A program made the position numbers and the translations under genes. Source: Sphingobacterium zeae (GTDB lineage Bacteria > Bacteroidota > Bacteroidia > Sphingobacteriales > Sphingobacteriaceae). Taken from it: DNA of 64,000 nt. The notes under the pieces are model-generated. The model saw only the letters and a program-made list of their open reading frames with translations, was not told where the DNA came from and did not search any database. Shown here piece after piece: positions 26,772 through 34,940 of this stretch; position 1 is the first letter of the stretch, and each line of letters starts with the position of its first letter. The DNA lies in assembly GCF_030818895.1 (NCBI RefSeq), contig NZ_JAUTBA010000001.1:1-64000 (forward strand). The letters are read 5' to 3'.

Positions 26772-29642
26772 TTAAAATTTCACCTGTAAGGCGAGCAGTA
26801 GATCATATTGATTACGAAATGTTGCCGTACCAATTTTTTGACTCGTGTAGGTACCATTTAGACCTAACGATGTACGATAATTTATTGTACGTCTGTATCC
26901 CGCGCCCACACTTCGACTCATAACACCACCCAATTCAGGCAATAGAATAAGCCTGCTTCTGTCGTCTGGCGAAGTTCCAAGTCCAAAATTTGCCTGTAAT
27001 AAATCAGCTTCAGTAAGCTCATATTTTGCGCCTGCCTGAAAAGCGAAGTAGAAATCCTTTTCCTCCTTAATGGCAAAGATTCGTGCGTTCAGCAGAAAAG
27101 GGTCAAAACTCTTGCTCGCACCAACAACCAGTGATGCTGCTTTGATCGCGACAACTTCCAGAAAACGCACACCAATCTCCCCTTCGAAACCTTTTCCGAG
27201 CTGCCGATAAAGCGAATAGGCCAACCTATATTTGGGAAGCAACACATTATTGGATATACCTATCGAAGCATTCCAGTAAAGCAATTTATTCGCCGTATAC
27301 GTCAGGTCGCCTTCTCCCATAATGCCCGTACCTGATTGCCTTCCTGTGAATAACAGCTGTGCACCATAACTTATTTTTGGCGACAATCGACGGGTGTAGT
27401 ACAGTGTCGCAATACGGTATGCAGGTGGCGCTGGATTATCATCAACACCTGAAAAGGAGCTATTCAGCAAAGAAAGTCCAAAAGCATGCTGCATGGTTTT
27501 GCTTCGCAGAAGAGCCGCATATTCTCTGTATTTACGCAAATCGAAGCGCTTAGATAGTGTATCAGCATAATGTGCCGCTTCAACAAACCGACCCAAACTG
27601 TCGAGTACGATTACTTTTTTTAGAAGAAAAGGCTCGGCATACTCAAAATGCTGTAATGCCGTATCCACACTCTGCAAGGCATATACAAAGTCTCCTTTTG
27701 CCATCAGAAGGTTTATTTTATTACTATAAGCAAGCGAATCTGTTCGATTGCCCTCGAGCACGCGATCAAAACAAAAAATTGCGCTATCGGCTAACCCCTT
27801 TTTCTGAAAAGACAATCCAGCCGACATCCACGCATCCTGTACCATCGTACGGTACTTTTGATTGTACGGATATTCTGTCCGCAGCATGGTGGCGACCTGA
27901 GCAGCTGCCATATACTGCGCACTATTATAAAGGATTGAAGCTTTCTTCTGAAGAAATTCGCGGTCACCCGGATAACTTTGCAGGGCCTGCTGAACAACGA
28001 GCAAAGCTTCCGGATAGCGTCTTCTGAGGTCAAGAATATTAGAAAGGTAGTGTAGGGCTTCTTTATTATCGTTGTCTTCGATGAGTAATTGACGAAGATG
28101 CGTTTCCGCTTCTCCGTACTCTTCCACCAGTATGCAGGCATTGGCTGCGGCCAGCTTTTGCTCCAAATAAAGCGATTTAATTTTCGGATTTCCCGGATAA
28201 CTGGCGTAAAGTTTTTCGCTTAAAGCTACAGCCTGCTGTATTTTGCCCGATTGTGCCAGGAAACCCGCCTTTTTTAAGTGTAAATCGATATCATTTGGAT
28301 AATAACTGATCGCCTGCTCCAATTCCCGAAGGGCCGAGGATAAATTATTTTGCAGGATAAGAGCGGAAATACGCCCTTGCAGCGCTGGCATATTGCTCGG
28401 ATCTAAGTGAAGCGTACGATCGTAGTAAACGATGGCGCTGTCGGCTTGTTGCTGTTGCAAATAATAACTGCCACAGGCATTGATCATTTGTAATGCCTCT
28501 GATCTAAACGCTTTATCACCGTTGCCCCCATAGAGCTTAACTGCAATATCTGCCGCTGTCTGATAGCGATGTAGCTGAAATTCAAAATCCATTTTTCTGC
28601 GCAGTAGTACACGGTCGCCTGCATTACGCTGTAAAGCACGGTCTACCCAATACAGTGCCTGTGTCGTCTCCCCCCGAGAAGCGGCTATGCCTACCACCTT
28701 TTCCAAGGCTTCCCGATCGCCTGGATTCTGATCCAAAATCGACTGATAAAGTGCATAAGTATCCGTGTTCTGATAATATCCGGCTGCTTCTTTCCGTAAA
28801 CTATTGTTTAGGTCAAGGGCTTTTTTATCTTTCGGATAGTAGCGTAAGATCAGACGTAACACTTCTAAAGCCTCTGCATAACGATGTGATTCCTGTAGCA
28901 GGCTGAGCTTTTGGAATAATGCATTGTAAGATTTACTATCGCTGTTCAATATCGCATTTGCCTTGGCGATTCGGGCGTCATAATCACCGCCTTGCGCCAC
29001 GAGATTGTTCATTTTTTCGATGAGATCTGTATTTTTCGGTGCGAGTTCGAGCGCCTTTTCATAATAAGAATTGGCCAGATTATTCATTTTATTGCCTTTG
29101 TACCAATCCGCTTTTGCTTCATAATGACCGGCCATCGCGAGTCTTACATTCCCATCGGTCGGAAAACGCCGGATCAGAACCTGTGCCCAGGAATCTCCAT
29201 CCTGATAGCGTTTGAGCATATCCAGTATATTGAGCTTTTTGATTCCGAAATCTTTGTTAGCAGCAAAACGCGCCAATCCCATTTCGACGTACCGCAGAGC
29301 TTCAGCAGGCCGATTTTTTGATAAATAAGAACCTATAATATAATAATACACATCTTCATATTCGGGCGAAGCACGCAGTACCAGTTGTGCCGTACGGATC
29401 GACTGATCATAGCGCTTCTGCGCCATATAGATTCGGGCCAGTTGTACCTGGGCATCGATATGGGCTGGATTCAGCTTTATGGCCTCCTCCAATGACTTCA
29501 AAGCTTTCTGCTGCTGAGCAGATTTAATTTCTACCACAGCCTGTTGGTACAATTTTTCGGCACGCACGGAATTCCAGGTCTGTGCTCGCAGCACCTGTGT
29601 AGACAGTAGGAAGAGAATAAAAATAGTATAACGGAAATTCAT
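26772..29642 (-). CDS. TPR protein with C-terminal YaiO-type outer-membrane beta-barrel
   Basis: This 956-residue protein has a signal peptide (cleavage after VLRAQ, about residue 21). About 650 residues of tetratricopeptide-type helix pairs follow, with the recurring A-x-x-x-Y/F and NPxxxxA patterns (LNPAHIDAQVQLARIYMA, LDPSNMPALQGRISAL, DRVLEGNRTDSLAYSN). The last 260 residues form alternating beta-strands of a YaiO-like barrel, ending in Phe as expected for BAM-assembled proteins. The layout equals PgaA and BcsC, which guide a polymer through the periplasm and outer membrane. It is 6 bp downstream of the GT2 synthase gene and 20 bp upstream of the fusion enzyme gene. It is the natural exit pore of this system. 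Confidence 0.88.
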   Translation of the reverse strand: MNFRYTIFILFLLSTQVLRAQTWNSVRAEKLYQQAVVEIKSAQQQKALKSLEEAIKLNPAHIDAQVQLARIYMAQKRYDQSIRTAQLVLRASPEYEDVYYYIIGSYLSKNRPAEALRYVEMGLARFAANKDFGIKKLNILDMLKRYQDGDSWAQVLIRRFPTDGNVRLAMAGHYEAKADWYKGNKMNNLANSYYEKALELAPKNTDLIEKMNNLVAQGGDYDARIAKANAILNSDSKSYNALFQKLSLLQESHRYAEALEVLRLILRYYPKDKKALDLNNSLRKEAAGYYQNTDTYALYQSILDQNPGDREALEKVVGIAASRGETTQALYWVDRALQRNAGDRVLLRRKMDFEFQLHRYQTAADIAVKLYGGNGDKAFRSEALQMINACGSYYLQQQQADSAIVYYDRTLHLDPSNMPALQGRISALILQNNLSSALRELEQAISYYPNDIDLHLKKAGFLAQSGKIQQAVALSEKLYASYPGNPKIKSLYLEQKLAAANACILVEEYGEAETHLRQLLIEDNDNKEALHYLSNILDLRRRYPEALLVVQQALQSYPGDREFLQKKASILYNSAQYMAAAQVATMLRTEYPYNQKYRTMVQDAWMSAGLSFQKKGLADSAIFCFDRVLEGNRTDSLAYSNKINLLMAKGDFVYALQSVDTALQHFEYAEPFLLKKVIVLDSLGRFVEAAHYADTLSKRFDLRKYREYAALLRSKTMQHAFGLSLLNSSFSGVDDNPAPPAYRIATLYYTRRLSPKISYGAQLLFTGRQSGTGIMGEGDLTYTANKLLYWNASIGISNNVLLPKYRLAYSLYRQLGKGFEGEIGVRFLEVVAIKAASLVVGASKSFDPFLLNARIFAIKEEKDFYFAFQAGAKYELTEADLLQANFGLGTSPDDRSRLILLPELGGVMSRSVGAGYRRTINYRTSLGLNGTYTSQKIGTATFRNQYDLLLALQVKF

Positions 29643-29648
29643 AATAGC

Positions 29649-31157
29649 TTAAGCTTGATTTTTGACAGTAGACTTTTGGCTTGCAAAACCTTTACGCTGC
29701 ATATTCCCCCATACCAGCTTTTGCCTGAACATGGACTGTATGTAGCCTTTGATACTAAAAAAAACAATGAGCGGATGATAAATAAACGGTTCAGCAAAGG
29801 CCGTGAGGCACAATCCTATCACCTCGCTCGTTTTGCGGTAATGTCTTTCAATTAACTGATCCCACAGCACGGCTATGGAGCTTACCAGCACAGAAAACAT
29901 ATAAAGAAAAGCGAGTAATGTAAATGTATTTTCCCAATTGATGGCGCCGATTAAAATAAGATAGATGTAAAACAACAGCCCCAAGACCTCAAAAATAGGC
30001 GCCAAAAACTCAAATAGGAAGTTATAAGGAAAGACAATCAGGCCGAGCCTTTTAAACTTAAAATTAAATAAAACATGACGGTGTAACAGCATGATCTGGA
30101 TCAATCCCCTAGCCCAGCGTACACGCTGTCTACTGAATACCGGCAAGGTTTGGGGTCCTTCCGTCCAGCACAACGAAACAGGAATATACCGTATCGCATA
30201 TTTGTGATTATTCTGGATCATGTAAACACTCATGCGCGTCACCATATCAATATCTTCGGCAAACGAGCGTGGATCATAGCCCCCAACCTTAACGGCGATA
30301 TGTTTATCAAAAAGGCCAAGTCCTCCAGATACATTTGGGACACAATTAATTGAGCTCCATGCCATTTTTGAAAGCAAGTATGCCCGAATATACTCCAGTT
30401 CCTGAAAGCGTGGGAGGACTTTATGTGGCGGTTTGAAGCGCGTTATTACACCATTATCCACTTCAGAAGAATTGATCATCCGCAGAGGTGCCCCTACCGC
30501 TATGACCCGGCGTTGGTTGTTCTCCACGTGGATATAACCAGTATCGGGTATCACCTGAATGTCTTTTAAGCGGCTACGGCTCTTTTCGTCTAAAATGGGG
30601 CGCATAAGCCTGGAAAGGGTATCTTCATGCAGGATGCAATCCACGTCTGTACAGAGAAAATAATCAAATTTTGAGGCATTGATACCAGCATTAGAAGCGT
30701 CTGCCTTGCCCTTTCCGTTTTCTTTATCAATGACCAGCAACTTTTCATAAGCGCGATTAGTAGATCGAAAAAAGCGCTTTACAGTCTTCGTTTTGATCTT
30801 TTCATTGTAAGGGAGATCTACTTCCTTAAGTTCGAAATGCTCCACCAATTTTTCCAATGTATCATCCGTACTGCCGTCATTGACAATAATAACTTCGTAC
30901 AATGGATAATTCAGATGCATTAATGCATACACATTATCAATGATGGTCAGGCCCTCGTTGTAAGCCGGAGCAATGACCGAGATGCCCGGTGAAAGTGGGC
31001 TTGAAATTACATTTTGTGTATAGTGCTCTCTATTTTTCCGCCTATATAACATTATTCCCTTATACGATAGCACCGCCATGATGACATAGATCACCATGGT
31101 CAGGCTACTGTAAGAAAATATAAAAAGTTGGAAAACGTCAATTATATCTTGGATCAT
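29649..31157 (-). CDS. Processive-type family 2 glycosyltransferase (polysaccharide synthase)
   Basis: This is a 502-residue inner-membrane GT2. One hydrophobic helix lies near residues 15-34, and three or four more from about residue 365 on (FNFLFEFLAPIFEVLGLLFYIYLILIG and following). The catalytic set is complete: PAYNEG near 64, VNDGSTDDT near 92, TDVDCI at 170-174 (DxD), SGGLGLF, FAEDIDMVTRM for the base, and RQRVRWARG for the QxxRW motif of BcsA/PgaC/hyaluronan synthases. Such enzymes polymerise and extrude a glycan in one step. No PilZ domain is present, so c-di-GMP binding of the BcsA kind is not supported. It lies between the HEAT-like and TPR/barrel genes with gaps of 10 and 6 bp. 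Confidence 0.88.
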   Translation of the reverse strand: MIQDIIDVFQLFIFSYSSLTMVIYVIMAVLSYKGIMLYRRKNREHYTQNVISSPLSPGISVIAPAYNEGLTIIDNVYALMHLNYPLYEVIIVNDGSTDDTLEKLVEHFELKEVDLPYNEKIKTKTVKRFFRSTNRAYEKLLVIDKENGKGKADASNAGINASKFDYFLCTDVDCILHEDTLSRLMRPILDEKSRSRLKDIQVIPDTGYIHVENNQRRVIAVGAPLRMINSSEVDNGVITRFKPPHKVLPRFQELEYIRAYLLSKMAWSSINCVPNVSGGLGLFDKHIAVKVGGYDPRSFAEDIDMVTRMSVYMIQNNHKYAIRYIPVSLCWTEGPQTLPVFSRQRVRWARGLIQIMLLHRHVLFNFKFKRLGLIVFPYNFLFEFLAPIFEVLGLLFYIYLILIGAINWENTFTLLAFLYMFSVLVSSIAVLWDQLIERHYRKTSEVIGLCLTAFAEPFIYHPLIVFFSIKGYIQSMFRQKLVWGNMQRKGFASQKSTVKNQA

Positions 31158-31167
31158 ATTGTATACA

Positions 31168-32247
31168 TTATTTTTCGTGCAGATAATAGTTTAGAATGCG
31201 CTGTTTTCTTAAAGGCAGATTTAACGATTTCCATCCGAATTGATTATTGCGTACTAAGCGGGCGAGTATTGCGGCAACATGATTTTCGATTTCAAAATCA
31301 AAGGCCGACTGAAATTGTTCCGTCAGAAATTCCATCGCTCTGGCCGTCCGAAACATGCCGAGCGAAAACAGAATTTCGCACTGGCACTCGACAGGTTGGT
31401 TTGGATACATTTTAATCAATGTTTCCTGTGTATGTACAGCTCTCAAATGACCTAGCGCATTGATGGCGTGCGAACGTAAACTGTGGTCGTTCACATTAAG
31501 CAATCCTTCGATGCTGTCTATGGCCTCCAGACTCTGTTCGTGTGCGGCAAGCTTCATGCAGCAGATAACAACAGTTTTGTTGCGCGAATAACGGATCCAG
31601 TTTGCAAAGTTTGATTTTACCGTATCGCGGGATTGTTCGAGAATCCGAAAAAAACCGATCAATTCCCATATACTCAATGGATCGCGCACCTCATCAAAAA
31701 AGCGGAAAGGCTCGTTCTTGCTGAAGCGCATAAAAGCGCTTCGGGCTGCAGAGCGCAGTTCAGACTCTTCACTGAGATTGAATCGGAGAATATCAATATC
31801 GGAGATCGCGTAGTCCATTAGCGTCAGTTCGTGCAATCCCTGAACATTGCGATACCATTTGCGCGATTTCATCTTTTGCAGCGAATCCAGATTTAGCCCA
31901 AGTAGCACATAGATGCGATGAAGAATCAGTGCATTTGTTCCCGCCACATGCCATCGGAGACGGATTAAGGTATCAATTAAGGTCTGGCGGTTTCTTTTGT
32001 CCATCAGGGCCAACTCATCCAGTACGGCCTGATCGATGGATACATGGGCACTTTCATTACCCATTTCCTGGATAAACTGCGGCAGTATACGATCTTCAAT
32101 CAGCTGGTCAAGCTTATCTTGCCGACGTTGTGCTTTTGCCGTCCTGAAACGGAGCACGATAATAACAGCATAAGCGACAAATGTTCCAATAAAGGAGGTT
32201 GCCACAATCCCCTGAATCACCGCAATAAACGTTTGATCTACCGTCAT
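31168..32247 (-). CDS. Membrane-anchored HEAT-repeat-like protein
   Basis: This 359-residue protein has a single N-terminal membrane helix (about residues 8-33) with a basic cytoplasmic side (RTAKAQRRQDK), then an all-helical body. Helix pairs with HEAT-like spacing are clearest from about 235 to 310 (IDSIEGLLNVNDHSLRSHAINALGHLR, then CQCEILFSLGMFRTARAMEFL). There are no catalytic motifs, and HEAT domains act as protein-binding scaffolds. It lies only 3 bp after the actin-like ATPase gene and 10 bp before the polysaccharide synthase gene. A link between a cytoplasmic actin-like element and the synthase complex is therefore an attractive inference. Confidence 0.75.
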   Translation of the reverse strand: MTVDQTFIAVIQGIVATSFIGTFVAYAVIIVLRFRTAKAQRRQDKLDQLIEDRILPQFIQEMGNESAHVSIDQAVLDELALMDKRNRQTLIDTLIRLRWHVAGTNALILHRIYVLLGLNLDSLQKMKSRKWYRNVQGLHELTLMDYAISDIDILRFNLSEESELRSAARSAFMRFSKNEPFRFFDEVRDPLSIWELIGFFRILEQSRDTVKSNFANWIRYSRNKTVVICCMKLAAHEQSLEAIDSIEGLLNVNDHSLRSHAINALGHLRAVHTQETLIKMYPNQPVECQCEILFSLGMFRTARAMEFLTEQFQSAFDFEIENHVAAILARLVRNNQFGWKSLNLPLRKQRILNYYLHEK

Positions 32248-32250
32248 ACC

Positions 32251-33267
32251 TTAGTTTTCAGCAAGGGCTACACGTGTTTGGATATTTCCAATATCGATCC
32301 CCACAGGCAATTTGGATTGATCCTCAATGTGACGCATAGAATTCAGCAAATAACCTCTTACAGCCAGAGATTCAGGCTGATCAACAATTTTCACTCCGGC
32401 AATATCCCCAAACTCTTCCAAAATGCAGTCGATGAGATCACCATAATAAGCCCCGCCACCACATAGAAAAATCCGGTTTGATTTAGCCAAGTTTCGATCA
32501 TTGACCACATCACCCAATGCTGGTGATACAATTTCGGTATAATAGGTCTGTATCGCCTTCTTGCGCAGTCCCTGAAGGTCAATTTTTTTACGGTTGATAT
32601 AGAGGTAGCCATTTCGAAAAGCCTCGTCCAGCTGCTGCATGCTCTGGAATGATAGATCATGCGTCTGTTGTAACTGCTCGCGGAGGATACTGACGGCGTA
32701 ATGCATGCCCGGAGCGCTTCCCATCGCATTTTCTACTACACCTTCATCGGTACTAAGTCCCGTTTCCAATGTACCGAAGCCAAAACTAAAAACAAAGAAA
32801 GCCCCCCTTTCACAACTCTCCCCACGCCGCAAAGCCACCATACAACTCACCACCTCCGGCAAAACGTCAACCTGCGCAACCTCTATCGGCAAGATACCAG
32901 ATCCATCCTCACCATAGACAGCCGGATCGGACTGGATAATATGCTTTCCCCGTAGCGTTTGTTCAGCCGTTTCCCGATACAAGCGATAAGTACTATTGGG
33001 CAAACCAATCGTTACCATCAGGGGGATATCGGAACTTACACCACTCGTCAAAATTGCCGCTTTAAACAGCAATTGGCATTCCAATGACTCCGGAGAAGCA
33101 TTTAGAGGTCTTCTGGGACTACTTCCCTCATTCAGTGCTAACTTACCACAAATATACCACTGCTGTCCCATACGTATTTTTAACCCGGTCAACAGTGAGT
33201 TAGCCGTGTTTACCAATGGTGAATTTGTTGCCTGCATCAGGCTTGAGAATGACTGTACTGTATACAT
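32251..33267 (-). CDS. Actin-like ATPase (ParM/StbA type) with circularly permuted motif order
   Basis: This 338-residue protein contains the actin-superfamily nucleotide motifs in an unusual order. A phosphate-2-like motif FVFSFGFGTLETG is at 158-170, the adenosine motif IFLCGGGAYYG at 266-276, and a connect-2-like QPESLAVRGYL at 297-307. The phosphate-1 motif VGIDIGNIQTRVAL is at 322-335, three residues before the stop. ParM/StbA and MreB proteins carry phosphate-1 at the very N-terminus. Here the N-terminus starts at SFSSLMQ, the position that normally follows it. Both ends are natural: an ATG at 33267 and a stop 3 bp before the next start. It is expected to bind and hydrolyse ATP and perhaps polymerise. 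The phosphate-2 Asp is replaced by Ser, so activity is uncertain. Confidence 0.78.
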   Translation of the reverse strand: MYTVQSFSSLMQATNSPLVNTANSLLTGLKIRMGQQWYICGKLALNEGSSPRRPLNASPESLECQLLFKAAILTSGVSSDIPLMVTIGLPNSTYRLYRETAEQTLRGKHIIQSDPAVYGEDGSGILPIEVAQVDVLPEVVSCMVALRRGESCERGAFFVFSFGFGTLETGLSTDEGVVENAMGSAPGMHYAVSILREQLQQTHDLSFQSMQQLDEAFRNGYLYINRKKIDLQGLRKKAIQTYYTEIVSPALGDVVNDRNLAKSNRIFLCGGGAYYGDLIDCILEEFGDIAGVKIVDQPESLAVRGYLLNSMRHIEDQSKLPVGIDIGNIQTRVALAEN

Positions 33268-33292
33268 AATATGTTTCGTGTGTTCTATTTAT

Positions 33293-33685
33293 TTACCACC
33301 AACGTTTACCAGACATCACTGGTGACTTCTGTGCATTATTTATCACAGTTTCCTGCACATGTGCTATCTTCCCCGCCTCCAATAGTTCTTTGAGACCTGA
33401 CATTCCTGACACATCAACTATCTCCTTTACTTCTAAAATTTTTTCCACGCCTGTCATTTCTGCCACATCTAATGTCTCTGACACATGAACCGTTTCGTGT
33501 TCATCCAATAAATTTGGGGACTGTACAAAATCGCCTATCTTTGATTCGTGAAGAATCGACTCGCACAATACATCTGGCATACCTGCTACAGGACGCGCAG
33601 TATTTACAAGAACAGCGAGCTCACGCTCAACTTCTGGCGATGATTTTTCGTCAGCATCTCGGTCTCCCCTTACGATATACTGCAC
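33293..33685 (-). CDS. Hypothetical acidic protein with imperfect internal repeats
   Basis: This 130-residue frame starts at GTG 33685, 3 bp after the stop of the receiver gene (TAAGAGTG), and ends 25 bp before the actin-like gene. It fills the gap between two clear genes on the same strand. The protein is acidic, with no signal peptide or membrane helix. Residues about 70-110 contain two similar units (DVAEMTGVEKILEVKEI and VDVSGMSGLKELLEAGKI) followed by a third partial HVQETV, suggestive of short amphipathic helices. I recognise no family. A regulatory or scaffold peptide for the actin-like protein is a guess based on position only. Confidence 0.5.
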   Translation of the reverse strand: MQYIVRGDRDADEKSSPEVERELAVLVNTARPVAGMPDVLCESILHESKIGDFVQSPNLLDEHETVHVSETLDVAEMTGVEKILEVKEIVDVSGMSGLKELLEAGKIAHVQETVINNAQKSPVMSGKRWW

Positions 33686-33687
33686 TC

Positions 33688-34059
33688 TTATAAAAGTTTT
33701 CCTACGATAAGTGGCTTTTTAAAACAGTCTTCACGGACAATTTCCAGTCCCTCACGAATATGGAGGTAGCTCATGTTGGATGTAATAATTGTCCGGGTAC
33801 GAGGAGATTCCTTCATCACCTTATTGATAATCTCATAGCCATTTGCATATTGCATATGCATTTCCGTAATAACAATATCGTATTGATAGTCACGGGCTTT
33901 CAAAAAAGCAAATGCTTCTTTACCATTGGCTGCAGAATCCAGTTGAAATGCTTCATTAGCGAAAACATTCGAAATTATTTTCCGCATGAGCAGATCGCTG
34001 TCTGCATGCAATACCGAAAACACCCTAGCTTGCTTCGATTTGAGATCATGAATTTGCAT
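33688..34059 (-). CDS. Receiver-only pseudo-response regulator with Glu at the phospho-site
   Basis: This 123-residue single receiver domain starts at ATG 34059. The canonical Asp at the end of beta-3 is Glu66 (YDIVITEMHMQ), and the normally following MP is MQ. The acidic pair is present but shifted (HADSD, Asp20/Asp22), the Thr/Ser switch is in IITSN, and Lys115 precedes Pro as usual. Asp-to-Glu changes can mimic phosphorylation, so the protein may be locked in an active-like state or act as a binding adaptor. It is the first gene of the second exopolysaccharide operon, directly downstream of a promoter-like TAAATTTG and separated from the LuxR regulator gene by a terminator. Confidence 0.82.
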   Translation of the reverse strand: MQIHDLKSKQARVFSVLHADSDLLMRKIISNVFANEAFQLDSAANGKEAFAFLKARDYQYDIVITEMHMQYANGYEIINKVMKESPRTRTIITSNMSYLHIREGLEIVREDCFKKPLIVGKLL

Positions 34060-34099
34060 ACTTTAATTAAATAGATTAAGTTGATTAAAAATGGCATGA

Positions 34100-34130
34100 C
34101 AAATTTAGAAATACAGGAAAATGATTTCCC
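34100..34130 (-). promoter_or_regulatory. Promoter candidate for the second exopolysaccharide operon
   Basis: TAAATTTG (34107-34100, minus strand) matches the Bacteroidota -7 consensus about 40 bp before the pseudo-receiver ATG. Just upstream lies a dyad GGAAAATGATTTCC (34117-34130) that could be an operator. The nearest TTG is about 26 bp from the -7 element, longer than usual. Confidence 0.4.
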
Positions 34131-34163
34131 TACCAAAAAGGGTGGTTTTTGAAAAAGGTGACT

Positions 34164-34216
34164 TTAAAAAAAGTAAATGCACCGCTTAGTTAACCGAGCG
34201 GTTTATTACGGTGCAT
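34164..34216 (-). terminator. Rho-independent terminator after the LuxR regulator gene
   Basis: On the minus strand ATGCACCG (34216-34209) pairs with CGGTGCAT (34184-34177) and is followed by TTACTTTTTTT. A second, inner pairing ACCGCT/AGCGGT (34181-34186 with 34197-34202) overlaps the outer stem, so two alternative folds exist. It lies about 40 bp past the stop of the regulator gene. Confidence 0.72.
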
Positions 34217-34253
34217 GCAGTCCAAGCTATTATTTTTTGCTGACAAAATGAGA

Positions 34254-34904
34254 TCACAACGGCTTATTATATTTCAGCATAAGCTCCGACCGGCTATTGA
34301 CCTGTAACTTTCCATAGATATTTCTGATATGAAACTTCACGGTATCCACACTGATGAAAGCGGTTTCAGCAACCTTTTTATAGGTATATCCTTGTTGTAA
34401 TAGGGAAACAATCTCGATCTCGCGAGGGGTCAACTGTTCGCGATGACGGTAATCAACTTTATGATTGAGCGCAGGGTTAAAGTGAGATATGACCAAACGA
34501 GCTACCTGTGGACTCATCACAGATCCTCCTTTCATCACTTCTAATAACAACTGTTGCATCTCCGCTAGTGGTGTACTCTTGAGCAGGTAACCGGCTGCTC
34601 CCGCACAAAGCGCCTGAAATATATGATCTTTATCATCAAAAACCGTAAACATAACAACCTGTATATGCGGAAATTTACGCTTGATATACCACGTAATTTC
34701 AATACCATTTTTATTGGGTAAACCAATATCGCAAAGCAGCAGATCTAAACATTCAGGGCTCCAGGCTTCATCCAGCAACTCACGAAGCTCACGCGCCGCT
34801 ACAACCAAGTCAAACTGCGGATTATCAGCGAAGAAAGATCTTAATGATTCCAGCACCGGCATACGGTCTTCAATGATGGCTAGTCTAAATTTTGTGTTTC
34901 GCAT
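34254..34904 (-). CDS. NarL/LuxR-family response regulator
   Basis: This 216-residue protein has a receiver domain (acidic pair IIED, phospho-Asp in LLLCDIGLPNKNG near residue 58, Thr in VMFTVFDD, Lys in LLKSTPL). It is joined to a LuxR-type helix-turn-helix at about residues 150-212 (LTPREIEIVSLLQQGYTYKKVA, then FISVDTVKFHIRNIYGKLQVNSRSELML). It lies two genes downstream of a histidine kinase with an LytS/NarX-like HisKA_3 region, its natural partner, and just upstream of the second exopolysaccharide operon. The target promoter is probably that operon and/or its own, which is inferred. It ends at a terminator, so the operon beyond it is a separate unit. Confidence 0.92.
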   Translation of the reverse strand: MRNTKFRLAIIEDRMPVLESLRSFFADNPQFDLVVAARELRELLDEAWSPECLDLLLCDIGLPNKNGIEITWYIKRKFPHIQVVMFTVFDDKDHIFQALCAGAAGYLLKSTPLAEMQQLLLEVMKGGSVMSPQVARLVISHFNPALNHKVDYRHREQLTPREIEIVSLLQQGYTYKKVAETAFISVDTVKFHIRNIYGKLQVNSRSELMLKYNKPL

Positions 34905-34940
34905 AAAAATATCTTTGGCATAAAAAATAATGAATATATG

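Noticed and set aside
27557..28027. Plus-strand 156-codon frame inside the TPR gene
   Set aside because: Fully antisense to the TPR/barrel gene; composition is typical of a reverse-frame shadow, with no start signal or neighbours.
29649..31157. Cellulose synthase (BcsA) identity for the GT2
   Set aside because: No PilZ domain, no BcsB, BcsZ or BcsG genes nearby, and the operon contents differ; only the general processive GT2 motifs are shared.
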